A stretch of 64,000 nt of DNA, from assembly GCA_027422505.1 (NCBI GenBank), contig JAPQWV010000018.1, positions 19,858,001 through 19,922,000 of the forward strand, read 5' to 3'. This DNA comes from Craterostigma plantagineum (Eukaryota > Streptophyta > Magnoliopsida > Lamiales > Linderniaceae). Every line of letters starts with the position of its first letter. The stretch's first letter is position 1. Made by a program: the position numbers and the translations under genes. Below the pieces are notes generated by a model, which saw nothing but the letters and a program-made list of their open reading frames with translations, was not told the origin of the DNA and made no database searches. Below are positions 1 to 12,717 of the stretch, in pieces.

Positions 1-3000
1 ATTTGACCCATTTCGTATGCATTTATATACAGTGTGTGAGATGTATTGGAGGATTAATCAAAATGAATTAAGTTTCTTCTTCTACAATCAATCTATCGAT
101 CTATCTGTTCTCTCCCTATATTTTCTTCAACCGTTCTCAGCTTCTCATTCTCCTTCTATCCTTCAATCTTCTCTATCTCTCAGCTCTCTATGTCGATCAT
201 TCCCCCTTTGATCTTCCTTTCTCTACTTTTCTCAGATTTAAAAGCACGAACGCCAAGTGTTCGACTAAATTCCAAGTAAGAAACCGCTTCGTATTTGGGC
301 GGGATCTTACAGGAGTCAAGTAAATTTCGAAAGCTAATGCATTAGTTTGCAAATTACGTCAACAATGTAAACAACACTAAGACAAGTTCATATGTGATAG
401 ATTCACTTGGAAATTCGGTGATGCGTGACGAATTCGAGTATGTGACCTACCCAATATTGTGATTGCCACTGTATCTTGAGAGACGAAATTCTGTTAGGAT
501 TACTTCGGTTGTATATTATAAATTCAAACTGGCATTCAACATAGTTTTTAAGTTTGAGAATGAGGAGTCGAAGAATTACAAAGTAACTACAACAATCATA
601 TCAAGGAATGCAAGTCACAAGAACCTTGAGAGAATGCAACATATCAAAGGTGTACGCCAGTACCACAAACTCGGGAGAAAATTCAAATAGTCTTCGTTGT
701 TTACCCCATAAACCAATTTAAACATATGCTGGCACGTGGCATTTTCCATCAAAATTAAAGATCAAGCTTGGAATAAATTGGTTCAAAATTAACAACATCG
801 GGACTAAATTGATTCATGTTGTAAACAACTAAGACCATTTTGGATTTCATCCACTCGATAAGTCATCAGATCCAACTTACATTAAAAATAAATAAATTAC
901 CTACAATTTATACTATCAAGCTTAAACTTCGATGAACTATTCAAAATGAGTTTATCTATTAGTTTTAGGTTTTTAAGTTTAAAGCAATAGGTATTTAAAG
1001 CTTGAACTAAGCTATAAAATTTCCGAACTTCACTCGATCGAGTTCAGATCCTGAGTAATGAACTGACGAGCCAAGAGAAGCTACTAATTATTTATAGAGC
1101 AGAAGCTCGAGCGCCAAAATAATGTGCCGCTCGAACTAAATATATAACTAGATGTGGGTTGCCGCACGATGTACGGTTACGAGGAAAATTTAACCCGGGA
1201 AAAAGAGTCAACAAATATTCTTCGACTCATTGCTACAACCATTTTCTAAGCAATCATGCCTGATTCAACCTCAATGAAAATGGCCAATAATCGACAAAGC
1301 ACTCCTTCATCAAATGACAAACCTAACCACAAATTAGGACATCTGAAATTCTGAGAGTTTGCCGAAACAGCTAGCACAGAGGCCGTAACGAAAAGAGGAC
1401 AAAAATCATATCTTCACACACATAAATGAAGACACTCGCTATGAAGGAATCCCAGCTGATTGAAAAGAAAAGCCATGTTCACTCGATGACAGTCAACTTA
1501 TTTTGCGGGCTAGAGCAAAATCACCCATAGATAGGTCTTTAAAGGTGCGTTAAACTGATACCTTAAATATTGGGCTTTGACACGGACGCCGAACCTCACT
1601 ATGGTGGGCAGTGACATCTGCCCTAAGTTCAGAAGCTAAGATTCCTCTATAGGCCTCCACCTTGACAGTACTTCAGAGATCGGTCGGTCTCCTCGGTCGA
1701 GCTGTCGGAGATTCTACCGCACTCCTCTATAGTCATAGGCACAAAGATTTAACTTCTATGAGGAAAAAAAAAGGCTTTGGGGTTCCAAGATCACACAAGT
1801 TCCATCAAAGGGGCGGCAACATACTTTCTACACTAATCAACGAGCTTTCAGCTACGATCACCATCAACGTTCTAACGGTCAAAGTGAGAGCGAGATAGAG
1901 GCGGTTTGAGATAGATTTAAAACATACTCTAGTCAGCTACGGAATTTTAGAACACTGGGTACAAAGTGGTCAGTTGGATTGACGAATCTTTACAGCTAGA
2001 AACATAGGTTAAAATTGATCTTAGTTGCTTCCCCAGTTCACAACAATCTGAATACAGTGGCAATCTTTCAGCTGAAAGACATGATTGAGCGAAACTTCGA
2101 AATCGAAATACCGAGAAAACATTTTGTCAACATAAAAGTGCATCTGATGATGCGATAATAAACAAAATGCATACTTAGGAGCTATGATTCTTATGGAGTG
2201 AGAAGGCACTAGCGGACTACAAAGTCTCTACGTAGAAAATGTCCATAAGCCTTATGACTATTCATCCCCCACACGATCGAGTACGACTTATATCTGTCAA
2301 CGGCTCTATCATGATTGTGCCAATCATTCGTTTGAAAAATGGGAGTCATGGCAGGATAAAATATTGAATTAAAGAGTAGTGTATTTGGATGCTCGGGATT
2401 AGTTCGATACCACGTGATTGATAAGGTGAATATCGAACACATGAATTTCTCGTTGCCACAAACTTATACAGTCGTACTTAAAAATAAGAATTGAGGTTGT
2501 ATCGAGAAAGAGAGAACACGATTCGGGTACGTAAAGGGCTTACAGCCATTAAAACGCACGAGTGGGAGAGTGTTGGACATTGACGAGGCTATTGGAAAAT
2601 CGAGACTTAAGTTTAGCTTAAGTAGTCATTATTAGGTAGCAGACATGCAATTACATCAACACAACTTAATTAATCCTAGTTTAAATATGAGATAATACCT
2701 AGTTAAATATGGCATAAGGAACCATTCGAAGGCGCATTCAAAAGTTAAAACGATGTCATAATTTCCATATATTATGACACAGAAACAAATGTGACGAAAT
2801 CATTCTACAATCATGCTCACACAATGGCGAGCTGTTTTACGATCGACGAATGGTGCTGAAGAGGCAGGTCATGCTTTCCAAGTAGTGTTGGGCTAGAAGG
2901 TTTTAAAAGCACAGGTTCTATCTAAAAGCTTGCGATGACTTAATTTGCATGCGGAAATGAAACATATTATTCATCGTAAATATGACATAAATGGACACCT

Positions 3001-3015
3001 TGGGCAGTAGGTTCT
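1..3015. other. Intergenic DNA, nothing recognised
   Basis: No gene, RNA gene or element with recognisable ends was found. The open frames here are short (under 80 codons), use no visible splice signals and resemble no family I know. It may contain decayed transposon sequence, but no terminal repeats or target duplications were seen. Confidence 0.5.
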
Positions 3016-4035
3016 TCATTTTCCCGCTGCTTCAGAAGGAGTCTTCGTAGTCATTTGGTCTACAGCATGAACTGTGTCTTGAAGCTCTTCCCATATAGCT
3101 TTGTAGACCATTCTTTGCCTGTTCACCGCAGTTTTCCCCTCGAAAGCAGAAGATATCACGTCGATGCTGAAACACAACACAAGACATAGATATATTGATT
3201 GATAACACAAAAGAAAGGCATCTAACAATGGGTATTTTTTGGAGAATACGAACCTTACGTGGCGACCATCGCCATAGGCATCCTTCACAATGACCGACTC
3301 TGCATTCAGTTGTTCCTTTATCTAACAAAATTAACAACCAAGAGATGAGAAATCGTCCATTCGTCGTGTGTTCTGCAAGCAAGCAAGCAACAGTTATCCG
3401 AATTTTAATTAACTAATGCACAACGATCCTCATCGGTGGACTTCTAACGTATATCGTATGACCGTGTCGTATTACAATAGTAGTTCAATTACTTCACTTC
3501 AAACACGCGGACATATATGTAATATAACAAGGGCATCAAATTCATGCCCAGAAGGAAACACAAGTAATTTATATTATCATATCAGATTCAACAACAAAGT
3601 ACTTGCTTCCACAGATAACAGCAATGTTGCAAAAGTGAGTTTCTTTCTTTACCCGAAAAAACAAGAACGAAACAGCAGAACATCAACAACGAGAAAGTAT
3701 AATTGAAAATTGGGACCAAGTAAAGCAGCGACCTTTTTCTCCATCGATTGCATCAGAGTGGACTCGATTGGCGGAGCCGAATCCTCAGACTCGGTAGTCG
3801 CCCGCACGCAGAACGTCCGACGGCTGAGAACCGTCAAGGGGAGAGCTGACGCGGCGGCGATTGGAAGAGCAGCCTTCAATTTTCCTGAGAGCAGAGGCCG
3901 ACCAATCTCGGTCGAGGGCTGAATTCTCGTACACGCAGACACCGTCCGAATTGATCCTCGGAGAAGGGATAGGGTTAACGCACGGTTTCCGACCAAGGTC
4001 AGTGGGACAATCATCGCTTTAGCCGCCGCCGTCAT
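3016..4035 (-). CDS. BolA-like protein, probably organelle-targeted (BOLA4-like)
   Basis: Three exons on the minus strand: 4035-3733, 3321-3254 and 3166-3016 (303+68+151 = 522 nt, 173 aa). The introns start GTCGCT and GTTCGT and end TAG and CAG; the frame is continuous and reads [12 protein letters not shown] and GRHVSIDV across the junctions. Residues 1 to about 95 are rich in Ala, Ser, Arg and Leu with few acidic residues, as in a plastid or mitochondrial transit peptide. Residues about 98-173 form the BolA fold: a first helix, the GDGRH loop, the [10 protein letters not shown] strand-turn, the [14 protein letters not shown] helix and the C-terminal [11 protein letters not shown] segment. 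BolA proteins bind monothiol glutaredoxins through a shared 2Fe-2S cluster; the loop His and the His of HAVDQ are likely ligands, which is known for the family and inferred here. The start is the first Met of the open frame. It lies about 250 bp downstream of CRSH on the same strand. BOLA4 is the likeliest orthologue; the exact paralogue is uncertain. Confidence 0.85.
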
Positions 4036-4204
4036 TATATTTGTTTATCTCTTCACCGTTTGTCTCCGATTTAGGATTTTAAAACATTAGTACTCAAACG
4101 GATGGCCACGAGTAATAAAAGACACCACTGTACGACCTAATTATGCAATTTTTAATAAATAAATACATATATAATTCGTATTTCTGTGCAAATATTATAG
4201 CCGT

Positions 4205-4243
4205 ATACATACATACATACATACATACATACATACATACATA
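4205..4243. repeat. (CATA)n microsatellite
   Basis: About ten uninterrupted ACAT/CATA units lie just downstream of the CRSH stop codon, probably in its 3' untranslated or flanking region. Confidence 0.9.
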
Positions 4244-4283
4244 AGTACACATTGAGCAGGGGAAGAAATTTGCAAATTCTATT

Positions 4284-6263
4284 TTAATCATCTCTGTATA
4301 CATTGGTGAATCCACCACCTTCTTCAGTGTGGAGCTTGTCGTTCAACAAAGTCTTGTACTGCTCATCTCTGTCTTCTAAATTTCGCATAATCTCAACCTA
4401 AAACACAAACACATATGGCATAATAATACTTTCTATCGCTGACTAAATATGAATGATGAAGATGAATGAATGAATGAAAAAGCAAAACCTGTTTCTGAAA
4501 CAAATCAAACTCATCCAAGCTCAAAGAACCATCGCTATTAGAATCTAAGAGCTGCATCATCTCCCTAGCATCTTCTCCCCTTCCACCGAGCTCTTCCATC
4601 ACCTCCCTAAGCTCTTCGATGCTTATTTTCCCATCGCCGTTCTTGTCTAGCAATCGAAACACTCGACTCCCCCCATCGTAATCCATCTCCTTTTCGTTCT
4701 TATGATTCGCAAAAGGGAAGTCTTTCAGCCTCAAAGCAGCTAATTCAGCCGCGGCCATCATCATCGCCTTGAGCCTCTTCGCCTAAAAGGTAAGTAATAA
4801 AACGAGAATCATCATCAATACATGCCATCCCATCAAGAAAAAAAAAATTAAGGGTCCTTTTTTCGAACTTTTCCTTACCTCCTCGGGATTCGTAAGACCC
4901 CCTTTGAACAGAGCATGCGATGCGCTTCCCCCATTCGCCAGCGTATCCATCTCTTCAGTCCTAATCTGTATCTCCATCAGTGGAGATACAATATGCCTGC
5001 CATTACCACTTACGTCGATGGCCATATGCAAACTCTTGTACCCATTAGCTTTGGGGTTCATGATATAATCCTTAGATCTGCTTGGAATCTCCTTCCATAG
5101 AGATCTTATTACCTCGCGCGCCCTATAACACGCTTCTTCTCCAACCAAGGAAGAGTTTTCGACCGGCGTAAGAACCACCCTCAGTCCTAAGATGTCATGA
5201 ACCTCGTCGGGCTTACGCCCGTCTCTCAGAAGCTTCTTCATGGTACTGTAACGGCTCTTATAACGACCCTCGACGGTTATTTCTCGAACCATCTCAGATA
5301 GCGCTCGGTCTGATTCCAAAGAGGCGAGCAGCTGATCTCTGTGCTCATCGATCAGAGGTTTGCTCCCATTCTCATGACTCCTCAGCCATGTGTCGACGTA
5401 GAGGTAAGAGTAAGGAAATAGGTACTGAAAGGCGAGGTCTTCGAGCTCGAGGGACAAGGCGTTCGTTCCCACTGCGTGCGCAAGGGGAGCGTATATCTTC
5501 ATCACCTCGAGGGAAATCATCTGCTGCTTGTACCTCGGGAGATTGTCGAGGTGCCTCATTGCGTCCAGCTTGAGAACCAAGTCGAGTATTATCGCTCTTA
5601 CATCGTAGTAGGTGAGGCAGAACTTCCTCAGAGCAGAGGCGCCCTCTTCGTCCAAGACTTCGACTTTTGAAGAAACGTTCTTCAGGCGCATGGTTTCGTG
5701 TAATAAGTGAGCAGTGGCAGCGCCGATAGTATCCCTCACTTGGTATAGGGATAGTACGCCCCCATCGACGACTTCTCTCAGTAGTCCAGCTGATATAACC
5801 TCAGCATCCATCTGTTAGAGTTGAAACTACCTTCTTTAGTTCTTTTGGAACGAAGCATAAGTAAGATGAAGAACTAAAGAAAAACCTGAAGATCGGCGAG
5901 GATGAGTGCGATGGAGAGTGTTTTGGCCAATGGGGAACGGCCATCTGGGAGGAGGGGGAGAGAATTGAGTATAGGGATGGATAGCTTAAGGGCTTTGAAG
6001 AGAAGGCGAGACGAGCTCGTGGAAAGCATTGTGTTGTGGCTCATTCGCTCTGTCAGTTCGTTGAAGGCTCCGACGAGCTCGACCACCATTTTCCCACCTG
6101 GTTGCTCGAGAGTCATCAGCGATGATGATGATGCTTTGAGTGGTCTGAAACACTTTTTTGGAAATGGAGGAAGCATTGTAGTACTATAATAGACGGGTTT
6201 TGCGTATGATGATGACGAGGGAATGATGGGACTTGTTGTTGGGAAGTTGAGACAAACCTCCAT
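4284..6263 (-). CDS. CRSH: Ca2+-activated RelA/SpoT homologue, plastid (p)ppGpp synthetase
   Basis: Four minus-strand exons: 6263-5886, 5811-4879, 4782-4489 and 4397-4284 (1719 nt, 572 aa; the Arabidopsis protein is of similar length). All introns are GT-AG and phase 0. The N-terminus is Ser/Thr/Pro-rich like a plastid transit peptide. Residues about 60-290 correspond to the HD hydrolase region, but the HD metal ligands are absent, as in known CRSH proteins. The synthetase domain follows, with GRYKSRYS (309-316), DILGLRVV (332-339), PKANGYKSLH (379-388) and EIQIRT (406-411). Two EF-hand loops are intact: DKNGDGKISIEE (483-494) and DSNSDGSLSLDE (517-528). The enzyme makes ppGpp from GTP/GDP and ATP in chloroplasts when Ca2+ binds the EF hands (family knowledge). 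The start is the first Met of the exon-1 frame; a second open frame overlapping exon 1 does not join the family sequence. Confidence 0.95.
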
Positions 6264-7250
6264 TGGAAAGGATGAGATGCTCTGCTGTAAAGGATAGGAG
6301 AATGTTTTTTTGCAGCCAATTTAGTCAGTCAGTCCCCGCCTTGCTGAAAAGGGGGAAATAGTTGCAACTATAGAAAGAATATAAAAGAAGTTCGATTGAA
6401 ATCAACACGATATTGGATTCCAAGCGCCTCCTGAACTGAAATCCCAAAGGGAAAAGAGAAAGTGATTCAAGTGAGTCAGAGACAGGAGTAACATGTATGA
6501 GTGAAGAAATAAAAGCCAAAACTTTCTCCTATCAGAGAAATTGGGAAATCAGTTTAGGTTCAACCTCATTATGGCGTTTCGCCACTCAATCAACTTCAAC
6601 AAGCATAGTTAGTACGGATGGCTCTATTCTATCTATGACGATGAGAGACATAAGAAATGGTTGTTGATTGATGATTATCGCTACGGTTGGTGTACGGAAC
6701 TAATCTGAACCACAAACTCACCGGAGAAGGTCGGCGCGTGGGAAGGCAAACCAAAACAGTCTTCCGCAAGTGAAATACAGTTATGCCGACTGTCGTCTAC
6801 GAGTTTCATTTTCTCCCTATTTTCTTATTCACCCATTTGATTTCTTTAATGGTCACTTTCGATTCCGGATTTCAATTTGATGGTTTTTCTGATATCTTCC
6901 GTTGAACAATCGAGTGTCTTTCGATTTCAATTTTGTCTAAATCCGAGGGTAAATCGTAATGCATATTATTTGTCGGATTTTTGGTGTATTTTCGAAATCC
7001 AAAGTTGAGTCAGTCTTTCATAAATAATAAAAATAATAATTGTAATAATGATAATAAAATAATAATAGTAATAATAATAATATTAATATTTTGGGGTGAA
7101 GATGAGTCTAGCTGACTCGCGAGCTCGATGAGCCGGGTTGTACTCGACGGGCTCGCGAATGAGCCGGCTCCAGCTTGATGATCTCTGTCGAGCTCGAGCT
7201 CACTTGTGGGTGCTCGAAAGCTCGCAAGCCATAAGTTTTTTTATCATTTA
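6264..7250. other. Upstream region of CRSH and low-complexity DNA
   Basis: It holds the 5' flank of CRSH, then an ATA/AAT-rich stretch at about 7018-7085 and a GAGCTCG-rich stretch at about 7100-7230. A similar GTCGAG/CTCGAG-rich stretch lies on the other side of the Mutator-like element at about 12595-12640. An older repeat may therefore have been split by that insertion. No gene is seen. Confidence 0.5.
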
Positions 7251-7879
7251 TTACTTCTACGGGAATCTACACATAAATACCCAATAGAAAACAAAAAAGC
7301 CACTAAAGTACCTTGTCAGACTTATTTTATAGCTAGGTACCCAGTTGAATAAAAATTTTACACTTAGGTACCTAATCACCTAAGATTACCAAAATACCCT
7401 TATTAAGTGATTTAGAATTTCATTTCAGCATTTTTCTTTCTCTGCAAAAATCGAGCTCAAGCCCCCGTCGACGAATTTCTTCTTGCCGACCACCTCCTTC
7501 TGCTCGTCCCGGTGGCGGACAACGATCGACGAGCCTCTTGAACGTTGGGTTCTCGATTTTGAGCGTTGATTTTGTCAGGTAAGCTTTTCTTTTGGTTCGG
7601 ATTTGGTTAATCGATTTCACGCATTTATTCAAGGTTTAGCCCAAATCCGGGAGTTCAATGCGATCCAAGAGCTCCATATAAGGGTGGAATGTTAGGATTT
7701 GATCGTTGTTGGGGCTAATCCATCGAGATTTCGGATTTTTTTTATATAATTGTTACGACGTACCATTTCTTATGTATATTACGTACCATTGTATGTTGTT
7801 TTACCGTACCTAAATATAATGCGATACAGTCCGATTAGACATTTATGTTATGTAGTATCTTTGTGTTTATATTACGTAC

Positions 7880-9300
7880 CAAGTAACCTGTCTATACGGT
7901 ACCAAAATGTCTGGTTATGCAGTACCAATCTAAACTATACTGCGTACCAAAATGTCCGTAATATATGCAAATTTGGTACTGTATGCCAGTTTGGTACAGT
8001 AATATATGCACATTTGGTACTGTAATATATGTAAATTTGGTAATGTAATATATGCCAATTTGGTATCGTAATATATGCAAATTTGGTACTATAATTTATG
8101 CCTGTCTGGTACAGTAATATATGCACATTTGGTATTTTTGGTACTATATGCCAGTTTGATACCGTAATATATGCAAATTTGGTACTGTATTTTATGCCAG
8201 TTTGGTACAGTAATATATGCACATTTGGTACCGTAATATATGCAAATTTGATAGTGTAATATATGCCAGTTTGGTACCATATATGCACATTTGGTACTAT
8301 AATATATGCAAATTTGGGGTTGTAACATATACCAGTTTGATACGTAAATATGCAAATTTGGTACTGTAATACATGTCAGTTTGGTACAGTAGTATATGCG
8401 TATTTGGTACTGTAATATATACCAGTTTCGTACAGTAATATATGCATATTTGGTACCGTAATATATACCAGTTTGATACCGTAAATATGCAAATTTGGTA
8501 CTTCTAATATATACCAGTGTGGTACTGTAATATATGCCAGTGATACCGTAATATATGCAAATTTGGTACTATATTTTATGTCAGTTTGGTACCTAATGTA
8601 TGCACATTTGGTACCGTAATATATGCAAATTGGTACTGTAATATATGCCAGTTTGATACCCTAAAATACCAAAATTAGGTACCATAATATATGCCTGTTT
8701 GGTAGTAATATATGCCATTTGGTACCATACGATATGCATATTTGGTACCGTAACCTATGCCAGTTTGGTAATGTATGCACATTTGGCACCGTAAAATATG
8801 TAAATTTGGTACTGTAATATATTCCAGTTTGGTACCCTACGATATGCATATTTGGTACCGTAATATATGTCTGGTTGGTACTGTAATATATGCCAGTTTG
8901 GTAACCTACGATATGCATGTTTGGTACCGTATATGCTAGTTTGGTAATGTATGCACATTCGGCACCGTAATATATGTAAATTTGGTACTGTAATATATGC
9001 CAATTTGGTACCCTACAATATGCAAATTAGGTAGCGTAATATATGCTTGTTTGGTACTGTATTATATGCTTGTTTGGTACCCTACGATATGCAAAAGTGG
9101 TACAGTAGTATATGCATATTTGGCACCGTAATATATGCCTGTTTGGTACTGTAATATGCATATTTGGTACTGTAATATACCATTGATTCCGTAAGATATG
9201 CCTATATGGTACTAATATAAGCAAACTTGGTACTGTAATATATGCCAATTTGGTACGTTAATATACACAACTTTGGTACGGTAATGTAGGTCATTTAGGT
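7880..9300. repeat. Diverged 23-bp tandem repeat array inside the MULE
   Basis: The unit is close to GGTACNGTAATATATGCCAG followed by TTT (23 bp). It is repeated dozens of times with point changes and small indels; GCCAG alternates with GCAAA and GCACA versions. Because the period is not a multiple of three, translations give long repetitive pseudo-proteins in several frames, which I reject as genes. Confidence 0.9.
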
Positions 9301-9309
9301 ACTCTAAGT

Positions 9310-10461
9310 GTACGACATAGGGTACTGTATCGTTTCAGAAGTAGGTACCGTATAATTAAAGTAAGACTTCGAATTTAAGACTTGGCAATATTTCGCAGAA
9401 ATGAAGCATTTCAGTAGATGTTGATGTGGATAAAGGAATAGACAATTTCTGACTTTTTCTGTAATGATTGCACACTTTTCTGACGTTTTTCAGTCATGAG
9501 TGGACAGATTTCTGACATTTTCTATGTCATAAGTGGTTTGATTCTGACATACGAGGTATTAAATAATAAAAGACAGCTCATCTGACATGTCAGTGACTTT
9601 CATAAAATGTTTCTTGTCATATGTAATTTTGGGTACTGCAACCGTGGCTGCGTTGGTACGCTTTAAACAAAACGATAGGTACCCCTACAAAGATATTTAA
9701 GGTACGATGTCCCTTATATATATGATACGTCATACTAGGGTTAGTATTTTTCGAGGTCGATCGAATTACTTTTTCATCTCGAACCACCGTAGAACAGTAA
9801 TATATAGTATTAAATACGTTTCAGATCAAATTCGGTGCATTAGGCCCCGCACGCATGAATAAATCTTGAATACCAAGATTCATTATAGTATAAGGATAGA
9901 AGCAAGAACATCTACAAACATAATTTGAATAATGTGGTGAGTGCTACATATGCGAATTCGGTGCATTAGGCTTTCATATTTTTTTTCATTTCGTTATTGT
10001 TAGGTATTGTCAAAATCACGCAGGACAACGCGATTCGATTAGGAATGTATTTATTTTTCGATCGTATAACAAATGGTACGATATACTTTCATATTTGGGT
10101 AATGTATATGTGTAATTATAGATACGATAAACCTGCAGGTTATGGTACTATATAGGTAAATGATAAGGTACCTTCTGTAAAACACAAGGTACCTTAGTGT
10201 ACAACAGATAAGATACTTCATGTGCGATATATACGGTACGGTATATATGTACGTAATGGTACGATTTACCTGCATATTACGGTACTCTATATGTAAGCGA
10301 TACGGTACGGTACACTTGCATAGTGATACGGTGAAGCTGCAGATTATGGTACAGTATATGTAAATGATAAGGTATATGTAAATGATAAGGTACCTTAAAG
10401 TACAAGATAAGGTACCTTGCTGTACCACAGACAAGGTACTTCATATATTATGTTTATGGTA

Positions 10462-10512
<51 letters not shown>

Positions 10513-10830
10513 CAGTGGTACTGTTAACATGCATATTAAGGTACTCTGTATGTAAAAGTTCTGGTACGGTAATATCAAAGACAAGGTACTTCATATCTTC
10601 TGTGTATGGTACGCCATACATTTACATAACGGTTAAGCTGCATATTTTGGTACTCCGTATGTAAAAGATGTGATACGGTAATATACAAACAATACAAGGT
10701 TCTTCATATCTTCTGTTTTGGTAAGGTATATTTGTACATAATGGTACGATTAGACTGCATATTATGGTACTCTGTATGTAAAGAAAAGGTACGACAATAT
10801 AAAAACCTATGGTACTGCGTAATATACAGG
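9310..10830. repeat. MULE interior: spacer, second degenerate GGTAC array, (TA)n
   Basis: From about 9310 to 10050 the sequence is mostly unique with scattered GGTAC motifs. From about 10060 to 10830 comes a second, looser array with AAGGTACCTT, TATGGTACGAT and ATATTATGGTACTCTGTATG motifs at irregular spacing. A pure (TA)n microsatellite occupies about 10457-10510. Confidence 0.7.
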
Positions 10831-10849
10831 CAGATTTACAGAACTACAC

Positions 10850-11360
10850 AACAAACGAACATCACTGAGTCATGAACAAACTCCAAACAAGTCTCAAAAC
10901 AGTCACATCCCCAACTCAAAGAAAGTTAACCTACATAAACAAAGTCTCCAAACAGTCACACAGCATACTCAAGTAACTTAACCAAACAGATCAAAAATAC
11001 GGACAGTCTCATAGAACTACACAACAAACGACATCACTGAGTCTCCAAACAGTCTCATCCCCAAGTCTAAGAACAACTTAATGAACATAAACAACAAAAT
11101 TTCCAAACAGTCTCATCCCCATGTTGACTTCATTAGCCTCAACCTCTTCCTCTTCCATCGCATCCTCCTTGGACACATCATCGCATCCTCCTTCATTAGC
11201 CTCAACCTCATCCTCTTCCAAACAATACTGAGACATGAACAAAATCCAAACAGTCTCAAAACGGTCTCATCCCAAACTCAAAGGAAGTTAACCTACATAA
11301 ACAAAGCCTCCAAACAGTCTCACATCATATTCAAGTAACTTAACCAAAAAGATCAAGCAT
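10850..11360. repeat. Direct repeats with TCCAAACAGTCTCATCCCC motif
   Basis: A block of about 130-150 bp is present two to three times: it contains GAACTACACAACAAACGA, TCCAAACAGTCTCATCCCC, GTTAACCTACATAAACAAAG and AAGTAACTTAACCAAA. Copies start near 10850, 11020 and 11230. No coding potential is seen. Confidence 0.7.
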
Positions 11361-11639
11361 ACAATTGTGCTCGTCACATAAAATGCAAGCAGCCATAGAA
11401 GCAAGATACACTATAACGCTTTATCAATGCCACAATTCGAGCAAACGAATGTGACATCTTAAGCATATCTGCAAAAAGTGAAACGGAGACCTTCTTTTAG
11501 CTTCTTTTTTATCTGGGATCATGCTACCCTCCAAGTTGCTTATGGTAGATCAAAACAGCGGAGGATGACACCTTGAAGACAGCTCAGATCTGTTCCGCGG
11601 AGGCATTTCTGCAAAAAATCTACTGTAAAAAAGAAGTAT

Positions 11640-11970
11640 CATTATATTCACACAAGGGGTACCAATTTGCCCAAACAGAGAGTACCAAAAGCAGTGATAA
11701 TGTAGTACCTAAATAAATTGACTCCATTCGAAAAACCATTTAACAAGCAGTACCATTTTATTCACACAAGGGATACCAATTTGCCCAAACTGGGGGTACC
11801 AAATGCAGTGATTATGTAGTACCAAAATAAATTGACCTCATTTGCAAAACCAGTTAACAAGCAGTACCAATTTATTCACACAAGGGGTATCACTTGGCCC
11901 AAACAGAGGGTACCAAATCCAGTGATAATGTAGTACCAAAACAAATTGACCCCATTAGAACAAATCAAAA
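11640..11970. repeat. 114-bp tandem repeat, about 2.9 copies
   Basis: The string TTCACACAAG recurs at 11647, 11761 and 11875, exactly 114 bp apart. Each unit carries GGGGTACCAATTTGCCCAAA-like sequence and a TGTAGTACC segment. It lies in the right part of the MULE and again carries the GTAC core seen in the other arrays. Confidence 0.88.
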
Positions 11971-12553
11971 CCAACCCATTTCAAAAAACACAAATCGGCA
12001 ACAATTAATCCACCCATCCGAAAATACAAGCACAAAAAACCCCTAATCGAACAACAAATTGATGTTATTCCAAAAACACGCATCCATTGTTACGAACATT
12101 AACCGAAAATGCTTAAACCCAACGAATAATGGCAAAATCAAACTAGATACAAGCCTATTGAGGATGGAAATACTGCGACTAAATGCGACGACGTACGGTA
12201 TTACTGCGAATGACTTACCTACCGATTTTAGAAGGGGAATACCACGACGAACGAGTGGACAGACGACGTTGCATCTGAAGCAACAACGAACACGGCTCGA
12301 TTTCTGGGATTAAATCTGCGATTTGGGTTTGTGAGAGTGAGAACTTTTTTCTTTAGGAATGAAAGAACGTGAAGAAGAAAACAGGTAAAATATGTAATAA
12401 AGTTGTTTTAGCAGGGGTAAATCCGTCAGTTAGGTACCTATCAGTAAAATAAAATTCAACTAGGTACCTAGATTAAAAATGGACCTGACAAGGGACTGAT
12501 CTGTCTTATTTTTACTGATGTAGGTATTTAAGTGTTGAATCCCCTTACTTCTA

Positions 12554-12717
12554 TTTTATTTTTGTACTTCTAAACATTTTTTAGAAAAATTTAAAAGTCG
12601 AGTTCGACTAGCTTCTCGAGCTCGAATTTCATTTTGAATCCGATTTTCGAAAGCCCAACGTTTGCCAAACAATGGATTTGGATATGAAATTACGATTTTT
12701 GAAATATATAATTTAAA
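12554..12717. other. Right flank of the MULE
   Basis: A short stretch with a GTCGAG/CTCGAG-rich segment matching in style the sequence on the left side of the MULE. It ends in the 9-bp target duplication of the next element (12709-12717). Confidence 0.4.

Larger units (their letters stand above)
7260..12544. mobile_element. Mutator-like element (MULE), non-autonomous, 5.3 kb
   Basis: The ends are imperfect long terminal inverted repeats. The left end begins CGGGAATCTACACATAAATA and the right end, read inward, begins GGGGATTCAACACTTAAATA. Similarity continues inward about 130 bp, including the shared CCTTGTCAG and TAGGTACC segments. A perfect 9-bp direct duplication, TTACTTCTA, flanks the element at 7251-7259 and 12545-12553. 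Long TIRs with a 9-bp duplication are typical of the Mutator superfamily. No transposase or captured gene is seen inside. The interior is mainly tandem repeats carrying GGTAC, so the element would have to be moved by a transposase encoded elsewhere. Confidence 0.82.

Noticed and set aside
1..300. Possible exon in the first 240 bases (64-codon frame)
   Set aside because: The sequence is a CT-rich low-complexity stretch with no motif.
2021..2442. Two abutting minus-strand frames of 62 and 77 codons
   Set aside because: No family resemblance, no splice signals linking them, and unremarkable length for AT-moderate DNA.
7892..9248. Overlapping minus-strand frames encoding repeated HILLYQTGI/YITVPN-type peptides
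   Set aside because: They are translations of the 23-bp GGTAC array. Several frames are open at once, with no start context or homologue.
7880..9300. CRISPR-like regular array
   Set aside because: The repeats are contiguous and diverged with no unique spacers, and the genome is a plant.
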